This document shows positions 25,236 through 34,093 of a stretch of DNA of 64,000 nucleotides, in pieces. Numbering within the stretch: the first letter of the stretch is position 1; every line of letters starts with the position of its first letter. Below the pieces are notes generated by a model that worked only from the letters and a program-made list of their open reading frames with translations, was not told the origin of the DNA and did not search any database. The position numbers were made by a program, and so were the translations under genes. Source of the DNA: Streptosporangium brasiliense (GTDB taxonomy: Bacteria; Actinomycetota; Actinomycetes; Streptosporangiales; Streptosporangiaceae); contig NZ_JAUSRB010000002.1 in the NCBI RefSeq assembly GCF_030811595.1, positions 3,286,001-3,350,000 of the forward strand. Direction: 5' to 3'.

Positions 25236-26813
25236 ATGCTGCAGGTTCTCGACCCGCCGGCGGTCCGGCGGTGGTCACGGCTGGCCGCCGAGACGCTGGG
25301 GAAGGCGCGCGAGGAGATCGACGCGCTCAACGTCTTCCCCGTGCCCGACGGCGACACCGGCACCAACCTGCACCTGACCATGCTCTCCGCGGCCGAGGCG
25401 CTCGACGGGCTGCCCGGTGACGCCGACGCGGCGACCACCTGGCAGACGCTCGCGCAGGGCGCGCTGCTCGGCGCCCGCGGCAACTCCGGAGTGATCGTCA
25501 GCCAGGCGCTGCGCGGCCTCGCCGAGGTGCTCAGGGCGGCCGAGGGGCGGGGCGCCGATCTCGGGCGCGGGCTGGTCAGAGCCGCCGAGCTGGCCCGCGG
25601 CGCGGTGGCCAGGCCGGTCGAGGGCACGGTGCTCAGCGTGCTGACCGCGGTCGCCGGGGCCGTGCGCGGCCTGACGGGAGACCTCGCCTCGGTGGCCAGG
25701 AGGGCGGCCGACGAGGCGCGCTCGGCGCTCCGCCGTACCCCGGACCAGCTCGACGTGCTCGCCCGCAGCGGTGTGGTGGACGCGGGCGGGGCCGGGCTGG
25801 CGATCATTCTGGAGAGCCTCGCCGCGGTGGTCACCGACTCCTACACCGGGCGGGTCGACATCCCGGCGCCGGCCCACAGGGTCGCCCCGGAGGTGGGCCC
25901 GGAGGTGGGGGAGGGCCCCGGCTACGAGGTCATGTACCTGCTCGACGCGGACGAGGCCGCGGTCGGCGCGCTCCGCGGCGAGCTGGACGCGCTCGGCGAC
26001 TCCCTGGTGGTCGTGGGCGGCGACGGCCTGTGGAACGTGCACGTCCACGTGGACGACGCGGGGGCGGCGATCGAGGCGGCCATGCGGGTGGGCCGACCCC
26101 ACCGGATCAAGGTGACCTACCTGGTCGGCTCCGGCAGGACCCACCCGGCGGCCCGGGGGCGGGGCGTGGTGGCCGTGGCCGCCGGGCCCGCGCTGGGCGC
26201 CGTGTTCGAGCAGTCGGGGGCGGTGGTGGTGCGCCGGGAGCCCGGCTCCAGCCCGCCCCTGGCGGCGGTGCTGGCCGCGATCCGCGAGGCCGGCACGGAG
26301 GTCGTGGTGCTGCCCAACGACAGCGGGACCCGCGAGGTCGCGGCGGCCGCCGCCGAGATCGCCCGCGAGGAGGGGCTGGTGGTCAGCGTGCTGCCCACCA
26401 GGGCCTCGGTGCAGGGTCTGGCGGCGCTGGCCGTCCACGACCCGCTGAGGCGCTTCGACGACGACGTGGTGGCCATGACCGAGGCGGCCGCGCACACCCG
26501 CCACGGGCACGTCTGGGTGGCCGACCGGGAGGTGATGACGAGCGCGGGCCTGACCGTGCCGGGAGACGTCCTGGGCGTGATCGACGGCGACGCCGCCGTG
26601 ATCGGCACCGGCCTCGTGGACACCGCCCTTGAGATCACCCGCCGCATGGTGTCGGCGAGCAGCGAGCTGGTGACCATGCTCCAGGGCGTCAACGCGCCGG
26701 AGGGGCTGGCGCGGGCCGTACAGGACCATCTGGCCGAGACCAGGCCCGACGTCGAGGTCGTCCTGTACGAGGGCGGGCAGGGCGGCTACCCGCTGCTCAT
26801 CGGCGTCGAGTGA
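25236..26813 (+). CDS. DAK2 domain fusion protein (YloV/FakA-like)
   Basis: A 525-aa cytosolic protein. The N-terminal DAK2 (Dak phosphatase/kinase-like) domain runs from about 10 to 195 with NVFPVPDGDTGTN and GARGNSGVI(V)SQ, the ATP/Mg binding motifs. A linker and a DegV-like C-terminal part follow (about 310-525, VVVLPNDSGTREVA). This is the architecture of FakA, the fatty-acid kinase, and of Bacillus YloV; no FakB partner is near. The ATG has GGAGGGCAGG upstream. It lies next to recG, which is the common actinobacterial arrangement. Confidence 0.92.
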   Translation: MLQVLDPPAVRRWSRLAAETLGKAREEIDALNVFPVPDGDTGTNLHLTMLSAAEALDGLPGDADAATTWQTLAQGALLGARGNSGVIVSQALRGLAEVLRAAEGRGADLGRGLVRAAELARGAVARPVEGTVLSVLTAVAGAVRGLTGDLASVARRAADEARSALRRTPDQLDVLARSGVVDAGGAGLAIILESLAAVVTDSYTGRVDIPAPAHRVAPEVGPEVGEGPGYEVMYLLDADEAAVGALRGELDALGDSLVVVGGDGLWNVHVHVDDAGAAIEAAMRVGRPHRIKVTYLVGSGRTHPAARGRGVVAVAAGPALGAVFEQSGAVVVRREPGSSPPLAAVLAAIREAGTEVVVLPNDSGTREVAAAAAEIAREEGLVVSVLPTRASVQGLAALAVHDPLRRFDDDVVAMTEAAAHTRHGHVWVADREVMTSAGLTVPGDVLGVIDGDAAVIGTGLVDTALEITRRMVSASSELVTMLQGVNAPEGLARAVQDHLAETRPDVEVVLYEGGQGGYPLLIGVE

Positions 26814-26819
26814 GCCCGG

Positions 26820-26990
26820 CGCCGCGGCGGACGGGAAGGCCGGTGGGGAGGCGGGCGGCCGGGGACGGTACGGCGGGCCGGTGACGGACGGTGCGGTGCG
26901 GGCCGGTGACGGCCGGGGACGGTACGCGGGCCGGTGACGGCCGGGACGGGGCGGTGCGGTGACGGGCGGTGAGCGGGCAGGGGGCGCCGC
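26820..26990. repeat. GC-rich tandem repeat between DAK2 gene and recG
   Basis: The element GGGCCGGTGACGG occurs near 26876, 26900 and 26928, with GGACGGTAC and GGTGCGGTG between, giving a ragged 26-28 bp period. No gene is seen in the 213-bp gap. Confidence 0.6.
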
Positions 26991-27026
26991 GTGAATTCTG
27001 TCGCCCGGACACGGTAGAAACTTGGG

Positions 27027-29198
27027 GTGACGAGCTTTGACGAGCCGCTGGCGAAGGCACTGGACCCCAAGACGGCCAAGCTGCTGGAGAGCGTCCTCGA
27101 CCTGCGCACCGTCGGCGACCTGCTGCGGCACTACCCCCGGCGTTACGCCGAGCGCGGCGAGCTGACCGATCTCGACGACCTGCAGGTCGACGAGCACGTC
27201 ACCGTGGTGGGCGAGGTCACCAGGGCCATGCGCAAGCCGATGCGCAACAAGGGCGGCACCTGGCTGGAGGTCGAGGTCGTCGACGGCCGGCGCAGCAGGA
27301 TCTACCTGTCGTTCTTCGGCAAGGCCTCCCACATCGCCGAGACACGGCTGCGGCCGGGCAGGCGGGGCATGTTCGCGGGGAAGGTCGGCGCGTTCGGACA
27401 GGGCGACAAGCGCAGGTGGCAGCTGTCCCACCCCGAGTTCGAGATGTTCGACGAGAGCGAGGCCGGAGCCGAGGAGTTCGCCGCCGCGCTGGTGCCGATC
27501 TACCCGGCGGGCAAGGACGTGACGCCCTGGGCGATCCGCCGGGCACTGGGTGTCGTCCTCGACACCATGGGCCCCCTCGACGACCCGCTCCCGGCCGAGC
27601 TGCGGGCCCGGCACAAGCTGCCCGGCCTGGCCGAGGCGCTCCAGGCGATCCACCGGCCGCGCGATCACGGCGACGTGACCCGAGCCCGCAAACGGCTCAA
27701 GTTCGACGAGGCGTTCCTGCTCCAGGCCGTGCTGCTGCAGCGCCGGATGGCCGCCGCCTCCTGGCCCGCCACGCCCCGGCCCCGGCGCGGCGACGGGCTG
27801 CTGGCCGACTTCGACGGGCGCCTGCCGTTCCAGCTCACCGAGGGGCAGCAGAGCGTGGGGGAGGAGGTCGCGGCCGACCTGGCCCTCGCCCATCCCATGC
27901 ACCGGCTGCTGCAGGGCGAGGTGGGCGCGGGCAAGACCGTCGTCGCGCTGCGGGCCATGCTCCAGGTGGTCGACGCCGGAGGGCAGGCCGTGCTGCTGGC
28001 GCCCACCGAGGTGCTCGCCCAGCAGCACCACCGGTCGATCTCGGCCATGCTCGGCGACCTGGCCGCCGGCGGCATGTTCGGCGGCACCGCGGTCGCCCTG
28101 CTGACGGGCTCGCTGGGCGCGGCGGCCCGCCGCTCGGCCATGCTCGACGCGGCCTCGGGCACCGCCGGGATCGTGGTCGGCACCCACGCGGTGCTCCAGG
28201 AGCGCGTGCAGTTCGCCGACCTCGGTCTGGTCGTGGTGGACGAGCAGCACCGCTTCGGCGTCGAGCAGCGCGACGCGCTCCGCGAGAAGGCCGGCGGCGG
28301 GCGCCCGCACGTGCTGGTCATGACCGCCACCCCGATCCCGCGCACGGTCGCCATGACGGTCTTCGGCGACCTCACGGTCTCCACGCTCTCCCAGCTCCCC
28401 TCCGGGCGCGCCCCGATCACCACGCACGTGGTGCCCGCCGCCGAGAAGCCGCACTTCCTGGACCGCACCTGGACGCGGCTGCGCGAGGAGGTCGAGCTCG
28501 GCCGGCAGGCATACATCGTCTGCCCGCGCATCGGCGACCTGGAGGGGGACGAGGGCGACCTGTCGAAGGACGACGACGAGCGGCGTCCGCCGCTGGCGGT
28601 GCTGGAGGTGGCCGAGATGCTGTCGGAGGGTCCGCTGCGGGGCCTGCGCACGGCGGTGCTCCACGGCAAGCTGCCGCCGGAGGAGAAAGACGCCGTGATG
28701 CGGGCCTTCACCCGGGGCGAGGTCGACGTCCTGGTGGCGACCACGGTCATCGAGGTCGGCGTCGACGTCCCCAACTCCTCGGTCATGGTCATCATGGACG
28801 CCGACCGGTTCGGCGTCTCCCAGCTGCACCAGCTCCGCGGCCGGGTCGGCCGCGGCGGGCTGCCCGGCCTGTGCCTGCTGGTGACCGACTCCCTGGGCGG
28901 CACCCCGGCCCGCCAGCGGCTCGACGCCGTGGCGGCGACCCTCGACGGCTTCGAGCTGTCCCGGGTCGACCTGGAGCAGCGCCGTGAGGGTGATGTGCTG
29001 GGTGTGGCCCAGTCGGGCCGCAGGTCGTCGCTGAAGATGCTCCAGCTCCTGCGTGACGAGGACGTCATCCACGCCGCCCGCCAGGACGCCGAGGCCATGC
29101 TGACGGCCGACCCCGACCTGGCGGGGCACCCCGTCCTCCGGATGGAGATCGACCGGCTCCTGGCCGACGAGCGCGCGGAATATCTCGAGAAGACCTGA
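27027..29198 (+). CDS. recG: ATP-dependent DNA helicase RecG
   Basis: A 723-aa superfamily 2 helicase that regresses stalled replication forks and processes Holliday junctions. The N-terminal wedge/OB part covers about residues 50-140 (VTVVGEVTRAM). Walker A is LLQGEVGAGKT near residue 292, the DExx box is VVVDEQHRFG, MTATPIPRT follows, and the C-terminal RecA fold carries VATTVIEVGVDVPN and QLRGRVGRG. The length is normal. It starts at GTG 27027 with a weak ribosome site. It lies in the conserved DAK2-recG-rsmD-coaD run. Confidence 0.98.
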   Translation: MTSFDEPLAKALDPKTAKLLESVLDLRTVGDLLRHYPRRYAERGELTDLDDLQVDEHVTVVGEVTRAMRKPMRNKGGTWLEVEVVDGRRSRIYLSFFGKASHIAETRLRPGRRGMFAGKVGAFGQGDKRRWQLSHPEFEMFDESEAGAEEFAAALVPIYPAGKDVTPWAIRRALGVVLDTMGPLDDPLPAELRARHKLPGLAEALQAIHRPRDHGDVTRARKRLKFDEAFLLQAVLLQRRMAAASWPATPRPRRGDGLLADFDGRLPFQLTEGQQSVGEEVAADLALAHPMHRLLQGEVGAGKTVVALRAMLQVVDAGGQAVLLAPTEVLAQQHHRSISAMLGDLAAGGMFGGTAVALLTGSLGAAARRSAMLDAASGTAGIVVGTHAVLQERVQFADLGLVVVDEQHRFGVEQRDALREKAGGGRPHVLVMTATPIPRTVAMTVFGDLTVSTLSQLPSGRAPITTHVVPAAEKPHFLDRTWTRLREEVELGRQAYIVCPRIGDLEGDEGDLSKDDDERRPPLAVLEVAEMLSEGPLRGLRTAVLHGKLPPEEKDAVMRAFTRGEVDVLVATTVIEVGVDVPNSSVMVIMDADRFGVSQLHQLRGRVGRGGLPGLCLLVTDSLGGTPARQRLDAVAATLDGFELSRVDLEQRREGDVLGVAQSGRRSSLKMLQLLRDEDVIHAARQDAEAMLTADPDLAGHPVLRMEIDRLLADERAEYLEKT

Positions 29199-29252
29199 GG
29201 ACCGGAAGGGGGCCGCCGGCGGTGCGGCGGGATGCGGGGCGGACGCCCAACT

Positions 29253-29286
29253 GCGGGGACGGCCTCCCCCCGAATGCCGTCCCCGC
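29253..29286 (+). terminator. Hairpin terminator after recG
   Basis: GCGGGGACGGC (29253-29263) and GCCGTCCCCGC (29276-29286) form a perfect 11-bp stem, 55 bp after recG. The remaining 300 bp up to rsmD show only TTGACC-like elements (29456 and 29485), which could be promoters for rsmD-coaD. Confidence 0.7.
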
Positions 29287-29590
29287 CTGGGCCCACTCTC
29301 GGGTCAGGTGCCGAGAGCACCGGCGTGCGGAAGGGCTCACGATCACGCCGGTCGGCCTCCCCCTGGGTCACTTGGAGGCCGCACGACTCATCATGCAAGG
29401 CGTCGGGACCGGGTGGAACGACCCTTGCGCTTTCGTCGCCACTCCTTGCCCACTCTTGACCTAGATCACCTCCCCAGACCCTTTTGACCTGCGGTTATGC
29501 GATCCGCCGCGACACGCCGGGCTGCCGGGGCGGGCCGTTGGCCAAGATTGTGGGACGAGGGGTGACATCCGGCACTGAGACAATGGGCGG

Positions 29591-30160
29591 GTGAGTCGAG
29601 TCATCGCGGGGAGCGCAGGGGGGCGGCGGCTGGCCGTGCCACCGGGGCGGGGGACCCGCCCCACGAGTGACCGGGCCCGGGAGGGCATCTTCTCCACGGT
29701 GGGGTCGCTGCTCGGCGCGCTGGACGGGGCGAGAGTGCTGGACCTCTACGCCGGCTCCGGCGCGGTCGGGCTGGAGGCGCTGTCCCGGGGGGCGGCCCAC
29801 GCGCTGCTGGTGGAGTCCGACGCCAAGGCGGTCCGGACGATCAGGGCGAACATCGCGACCCTCGGGCTCCCGGGGGCCACGCTCGCCGCCGACCGGGTCG
29901 AGCGGGTGCTGGAGCGGGGCACCGAGGAGCCCTACGACCTCGTCTTCGCCGATCCGCCCTACGTGATGACCGACGGGGCGGTGGAGGCGGTGCTGGGGCA
30001 GCTGCGAGATCGCGGCTGGCTCGCGGAGGACGCGCTGGTCGCGGTGGAGCGGGAGAGCCGGGGGAAGGACCTGGTGTGGCCCACCGGATACGAAGAGGAG
30101 AGGGTCCGTCGTTACGGCGAAGCGTCCGTTTGGTACGGTCGCGCCGCCGGGAATCCATAG
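29591..30160 (+). CDS. rsmD: 16S rRNA (guanine(966)-N(2))-methyltransferase RsmD
   Basis: A 189-aa SAM-dependent methyltransferase acting on 16S rRNA G966. The start SRVIAGSAGGRRLAVPPGRGTRPTSDRAREG is the family signature. VLDLYAGSGAVGLEALSRG is the SAM motif, and LVFADPPYVMT holds the catalytic DPPY. GTG 29591 is the family start. coaD follows after 15 bp, the usual operon partner. Confidence 0.97.
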   Translation: MSRVIAGSAGGRRLAVPPGRGTRPTSDRAREGIFSTVGSLLGALDGARVLDLYAGSGAVGLEALSRGAAHALLVESDAKAVRTIRANIATLGLPGATLAADRVERVLERGTEEPYDLVFADPPYVMTDGAVEAVLGQLRDRGWLAEDALVAVERESRGKDLVWPTGYEEERVRRYGEASVWYGRAAGNP

Positions 30161-30175
30161 AGCAGGGGGTTCGCC

Positions 30176-30652
30176 TTGCGTCGCGTTGTCTGTCCGGGAT
30201 CGTTCGATCCCGTTACCAACGGCCATCTGGACATCATCGGCCGGGCCTCCCGGCAGTACGACGAGGTCGTCGTAGCCGTCCTGATCAACATCGAGAAGAA
30301 GAGCCTGTTCACGGTCGAGGAGCGCATCGAGATGCTCCAGACCGTCACCAAGGAGTACGGCAACGTCCGCGTGGACAAGTTCCACGGCCTGCTGGTGGAC
30401 TACTGCAAACAGCAGGAGATCCCCGCGATCGTCAAGGGTCTGCGCGCCGTCAGCGACTTCGACTACGAGCTCCAGATGGCCCAGCTCAACTACCGGATGT
30501 CGGGGGTCGAGACGCTGTTCATGGCCACCGGCCCGGAGGTGTCCTTCCTGTCCTCCAGCCGCATCAAGGAGATCGTCCGGTACGGTGGGAGCGTGGCCGG
30601 CCTGGTCCCGGACCTCGTGCAGGAGCTTCTGGTCGAACGGCTCAGGGGTTAG
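30176..30652 (+). CDS. coaD: Phosphopantetheine adenylyltransferase
   Basis: A 158-aa enzyme of coenzyme A synthesis that transfers AMP to 4'-phosphopantetheine. The nucleotidyltransferase HxGH-type motif is CPGSFDPVTNGHLDII. LSSSRIKEIVRYGG corresponds to the ISSSxIKE motif, and FDYELQMAQLNYRM is typical. The start is TTG 30176 with AGGGGG upstream. It is coupled to rsmD. Confidence 0.98.
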   Translation: MRRVVCPGSFDPVTNGHLDIIGRASRQYDEVVVAVLINIEKKSLFTVEERIEMLQTVTKEYGNVRVDKFHGLLVDYCKQQEIPAIVKGLRAVSDFDYELQMAQLNYRMSGVETLFMATGPEVSFLSSSRIKEIVRYGGSVAGLVPDLVQELLVERLRG

Positions 30653-30700
30653 CTCCTGGTATTCTCTTGTTTTGGCCTTGCACAACGGCGTTGATTCGCC

Positions 30701-31273
30701 ATGCCTGATGAGAGCGGAATGACTCTGCACAGCCTCGATCCTCGAGCCCCCTGGGTGATATCCACCCACGATCTGGGCAGGCGACCGGGTTCGATGCTCC
30801 GGATCACCCGCTCTCTCCCGGCACCGGCGGAGATCGGCGTTGAGATGATCGGTGTCCCCAAGGACGCCGATGTCGAGCTGGAGATCCGGCTTGAGGCGGT
30901 CATGGAAGGCGTGCTCGTCACGGGCACGGCGCAAGCCCCGCTGCGGGGGGAGTGCGCGCGGTGCCTGGAGCCGGTCATCTCGGATACCGAGGTGAGCTTC
31001 CAGGAGCTGTTCTTCTACTCGGCGGAGGATGCCGCCGAGGGTGACTCGATCCTCGACGGCGAACTGCTCGATCTTGAACCCACGTTCCGTGACGCGGTGG
31101 TGCTCACACTGCCGTTGAGCCCGGTCTGCAGTGAAGACTGCACGGGGCTCTGCGCGGAATGCGGGGTCAGGCTCGCGGATGCCGAGCCTGACCACGGGCA
31201 CGAGGTGATCGACGCACGCTGGGCCAAGCTGCAAGGTCTGATTCCGGAACATAACAACGATCAGGAGAGCTGA
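30701..31273 (+). CDS. DUF177 (YceD family) protein
   Basis: A 190-aa protein of the YceD/DUF177 family, which in bacteria precedes rpmF and is thought to act in large rRNA maturation. Conserved parts are RGECARCLEPV and the C-terminal VCSEDCTGLCAECGV, giving a CxxC and a cysteine cluster likely to bind zinc. The start is ATG 30701 or ATG 30719. rpmF starts 1 bp after its stop, so the two are coupled, matching the known YceD-L32 arrangement. Confidence 0.95.
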   Translation: MPDESGMTLHSLDPRAPWVISTHDLGRRPGSMLRITRSLPAPAEIGVEMIGVPKDADVELEIRLEAVMEGVLVTGTAQAPLRGECARCLEPVISDTEVSFQELFFYSAEDAAEGDSILDGELLDLEPTFRDAVVLTLPLSPVCSEDCTGLCAECGVRLADAEPDHGHEVIDARWAKLQGLIPEHNNDQES

Positions 31274-31274
31274 C

Positions 31275-31454
31275 GTGGCTGTCCCCAAGCGCAAGATGTC
31301 GCGGAGCAACACTCGCTCCCGCAGGTCGCAGTGGAAGGCCGCCGCGGTCTCGCTCGTGAGCTGCCCCCAGTGCCGCTCGCCGAAGCGTCCGCACGTGGCG
31401 TGCCCGACCTGCGGCACTTACAACCGCCGTCAGGTGATCGAGCCCTCCGCCTGA
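31275..31454 (+). CDS. rpmF: 50S ribosomal protein L32
   Basis: A 59-aa ribosomal protein read directly from the sequence: GTG 31275, MAVPKRKMSRSNTRSRRSQW, then SCPQCRSPKRPH and ACPTCGTYNRR, ending IEPSA. The two CxxC pairs make it the zinc-binding L32 form. AGGAGAG lies about 7 nt before the start. It is coupled to DUF177 and followed by a strong terminator. Confidence 0.97.
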   Translation: MAVPKRKMSRSNTRSRRSQWKAAAVSLVSCPQCRSPKRPHVACPTCGTYNRRQVIEPSA

Positions 31455-31472
31455 TCGCATGCTGACCGACGG

Positions 31473-31504
31473 ACGCCGGCCGGGCCCTCCGGCCCGGCCG
31501 GCGT
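31473..31504 (+). terminator. Hairpin terminator after rpmF
   Basis: ACGCCGGCCGGGCC (31473-31486), loop CTCC, GGCCCGGCCGGCGT (31491-31504): a perfect 14-bp stem, 19 bp after the L32 stop. Confidence 0.85.
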
Positions 31505-31663
31505 AACCGTCAGCACACCAATGCGATGGCGGTCCGCCCGCGGCTGTGGTGGACGCCGGGGTCCGCGATGACGCGTACCCTCCCGGCGCCCACCACGTCT
31601 TCGGGCATCTCTCGTCCCCCTTCGCCATCGCGCATTCGAACGAGAAACGTGCGAGGAGAAGAC

Positions 31664-32395
31664 GTGGGTACGAGCGTTAAGCCAGTTGCCGTCGAGTCCG
31701 TCAGGGACGAGCTGGAGCGGGTCCTCTCGGTCCGGCTGGACGTCGCGATCCTGGAGCGGGCGATGACGCACCGCTCCTACGCCTACGAGAACGGCGGCCT
31801 GCCCACCAACGAGCGCCTGGAGTTCCTCGGCGACTCGGTGCTGGGCCTGGTGGTCACCGACACCCTCTACCGCAACCACCCGGACCTGCCCGAGGGGCAG
31901 CTCGCCAAGCTCAGGGCCGCGGTGGTCAACATGCGCGCCCTGGCCGACGTGGCCCGCACGCTGGGCCTGGGCCGGTTCCTGCGGCTGGGCCGGGGCGAGG
32001 AGGGCACCGGGGGCCGTGACAAGTCCTCGATCCTCGCCGACACCCTTGAGGCGCTCATCGGCTCGGTCTACGTCAACAGGGGGCTGGACGAGGCGTTCCG
32101 CGTGGTCCACCTGCTCTTCGACCCCCTCATCACCCGCTCGGCCTCGCTGGGCGCCGGACTCGACTGGAAGACCTCGCTCCAGGAGCTCACCGCCTCCGAG
32201 TCGCTCGGCGTGCCCGAATACCACGTCGAGGAGAGCGGCCCCGACCACGCCAAGTCCTTCACCGCCGTCGTCCGCCTCGGTGGCGAGGAGTACGGCTCCG
32301 GCTCCGGCCGGTCGAAGAAGGAGGCCGAGCAGCAGGCCGCGGAGGCGGCCTGGAACCGGATCCGCCAGGACCGGGACAAGCGCGAAGCCAGCTGA
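31664..32395 (+). CDS. rnc: Ribonuclease III
   Basis: A 243-aa double-strand-specific endoribonuclease for rRNA and mRNA processing. The RNase III signature is NERLEFLGDSVLGLV, with the second acidic cluster DTLEALIGSVY. The dsRNA-binding domain covers about residues 165-235 (DWKTSLQELTA ... GSGRSKKEAEQQAA). GTG 31664 with GAGGAG upstream is chosen over the longer open frame to 31526. It is followed after 19 bp by mutM, as in Streptomyces. Confidence 0.97.
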   Translation: MGTSVKPVAVESVRDELERVLSVRLDVAILERAMTHRSYAYENGGLPTNERLEFLGDSVLGLVVTDTLYRNHPDLPEGQLAKLRAAVVNMRALADVARTLGLGRFLRLGRGEEGTGGRDKSSILADTLEALIGSVYVNRGLDEAFRVVHLLFDPLITRSASLGAGLDWKTSLQELTASESLGVPEYHVEESGPDHAKSFTAVVRLGGEEYGSGSGRSKKEAEQQAAEAAWNRIRQDRDKREAS

Positions 32396-32414
32396 GCCGT
32401 TCAAGGAGGGGCGC

Positions 32415-33284
32415 ATGCCCGAGCTGCCCGAGGTCGAGGTCGTCCGGCGAGGTCTGGAGCGCTGGGTGTCCGGGCGGGTGGTCGCCCACGCCGAGGTGCT
32501 GCACCCGCGGGCGATCCGGCGGCACATCCCCGGCGCCGAGGAGTTCTCCGCCCGTCTGAAGGGCCGCGTGATAGGCCCGGCCGAGCGCCGGGGCAAATAC
32601 CTCTGGCTCCCCCTGGACGGCGGCTCCGAGGCGATCCTGGCGCATCTGGGGATGAGCGGCCAGCTGCTGGTGGTGGAGCCCGGCGCGGCCCTGGAGAAGC
32701 ACCTGCGCGTCCGGATCGGTTTCACCGACGGCGGTCCCGACCTGCGCTTCGTCGACCAGCGGACCTTCGGCCACGTGCTGGTGACCGCGCTGGCCCAGGC
32801 CGGCGGCCGTCCGGTGCCGGAGCCGATCACGCACATCGCGGCCGACCCGTTCGAGGAGCACTTCGACGAGGAGCTGTTCGGCCGCCGGCTGCGCGCCAGG
32901 CAGACCGAGATCAAGCGGGCGCTCCTGGACCAGTCGCTGATCAGCGGCGTCGGCAACATCTACGCCGACGAGGCGCTCTGGCGGGCCCGGCTGCACGGTG
33001 CCCGGCCCACCGGGGCGCTGACCCGGCCCAAGATCGCCGAGCTGCTGGGCGCCGCCCGCGAGGTGATGGCCGCGGCGCTGTCGGAGGGCGGCACATCCTT
33101 CGACAGTCTCTACGTGAATGTCAATGGCGAGAGCGGTTACTTCGACCGCTCGCTCGCGGTGTACGGCAGGCGGGACGAGCCCTGCCGGAGATGCGGCACC
33201 CCGATCATCAGGGAGTCGTTCATGAACCGCTCCTCCTACAGCTGCCCCCGCTGCCAGCCCCGTCCGAGAAAGGCCCGGTCATGA
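32415..33284 (+). CDS. mutM: Formamidopyrimidine-DNA glycosylase
   Basis: A 289-aa base-excision repair glycosylase/AP lyase for oxidised purines. The N-terminal P2-E3 is present in MPELPEVE, RRGKYLW carries the beta-lysine, and LISGVGNIYADE is the H2TH region. The C-terminal zinc finger is CRRC ... CPRC at about residues 257-280. The ATG at 32415 has AGGAGGGG upstream. It overlaps acyP by 4 bp. Confidence 0.98.
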   Translation: MPELPEVEVVRRGLERWVSGRVVAHAEVLHPRAIRRHIPGAEEFSARLKGRVIGPAERRGKYLWLPLDGGSEAILAHLGMSGQLLVVEPGAALEKHLRVRIGFTDGGPDLRFVDQRTFGHVLVTALAQAGGRPVPEPITHIAADPFEEHFDEELFGRRLRARQTEIKRALLDQSLISGVGNIYADEALWRARLHGARPTGALTRPKIAELLGAAREVMAAALSEGGTSFDSLYVNVNGESGYFDRSLAVYGRRDEPCRRCGTPIIRESFMNRSSYSCPRCQPRPRKARS

Positions 33285-33556
33285 CGGAGGTCCGGTTGAC
33301 CGCCTGGGCCCGGGGGCGGGTGCAGGGCGTGGGTTTCCGCTGGTGGACGCGGGCGCGGGCGCTGGAGCTCGGCCTGGTCGGCTGGGCGCGGAACACCGCC
33401 GACGGGCGGGTGGAGGTCGTGGCGGAGGGTCCGGAGGACTCCTGCGTCAGGCTGCTGGAACTGCTCCGCGGCGGCGACACGCCGGGCCGCGTCGACGGGG
33501 TCGTCGAGCGCTGGAGCGAGGCGAAGGGAGGATCCACCGGTTTTGTGGAGCGCTAA
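33281..33556 (+). CDS. acyP: Acylphosphatase
   Basis: A 91-aa enzyme that hydrolyses acyl phosphates. The catalytic arginine is in GRVQGVGFRWW and the catalytic asparagine in WARNTADGRVEVVAEG, with the full alpha/beta fold present. The ATGA overlap with mutM indicates coupled translation. A short CCCCA-AAA-TGGGG hairpin with TATATTTTA follows (33571-33590), a weak terminator or a promoter. Confidence 0.96.
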   Translation: MTEVRLTAWARGRVQGVGFRWWTRARALELGLVGWARNTADGRVEVVAEGPEDSCVRLLELLRGGDTPGRVDGVVERWSEAKGGSTGFVER

Positions 33557-33570
33557 CCGTTCCTTTAGCT

Positions 33571-33590
33571 CCCCAAAATGGGGTATATTT
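33571..33590 (+). promoter_or_regulatory. Short hairpin with TATATT tail (weak terminator or promoter)
   Basis: CCCCA, AAA, TGGGG then TATATTTTA lies 14 bp after acyP. As RNA it is a 5-bp stem with a U-rich tail; as DNA, TATATT resembles a -10 box. A TTGACC at about 33637 is a second promoter candidate for the small gene at 33745. Confidence 0.35.
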
Positions 33591-33744
33591 TACCGTCGGG
33601 AGTGCCCACAGGTGCATCCGAGCGGAGCGTTCAACTTGACCGTCTCCCTCACCAGTGCGACTCTTGATAAGAACCACGCGCACCCCTCCCGCGGCAAGAA
33701 GTGCGCGAACCAGTCTGGTCACTCAGCGTGGAGGACCCTTAACC

Positions 33745-33939
33745 ATGGCGAAGGCTCTACTCGGCCACGTCGGCGGTCCTGACCCTCGTATGGTCTCGGA
33801 AATGCGCCGTCTCCAGCAGCGCATCCGTGATCTCGAGGCAGAGCTCACCCGGCTCCAGGCCCAGAACGACGAACTCGCGGCCAGCACCCGTGATGAGGCG
33901 TTCACCCGCCTGCAGGATCGTGAGCCGGCCCTCACCTAA
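33745..33939 (+). CDS. Small coiled-coil protein upstream of smc
   Basis: A 64-aa protein, MAKALLGHVGGPDPRMVSEM, followed by a heptad-like helix (RLQQRIRDLEAELTRLQAQNDELA) and a short tail. GGAGGACC precedes the ATG. From memory, Streptomyces carries a very similar small protein (MAKALLGYVGG...) at the same place between mutM/acyP and smc; its function is unknown to me. No motif for catalysis or export is seen. Confidence 0.85.
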   Translation: MAKALLGHVGGPDPRMVSEMRRLQQRIRDLEAELTRLQAQNDELAASTRDEAFTRLQDREPALT

Positions 33940-34093
33940 GGGGCCGGGACGAACACACTGTCCAGGGACGCCTCTCCGGGGCGTCCCTTGTCATATCCGT
34001 CGTCACCCGGGAGCCGTCACCCACGGACTCCCACGCGGTGCGAGGAGAGAGCGGACCGCCCCGGGAGCCTCCGGCGGCGGTAGGCCGCGTACC

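Noticed and set aside
33543..33782. 79-aa open frame overlapping the promoter of the coiled-coil gene
   Set aside because: It overlaps acyP's end in another frame, lacks a ribosome site and reads through the promoter; the 64-aa gene at 33745 has a good site and recognisable sequence.
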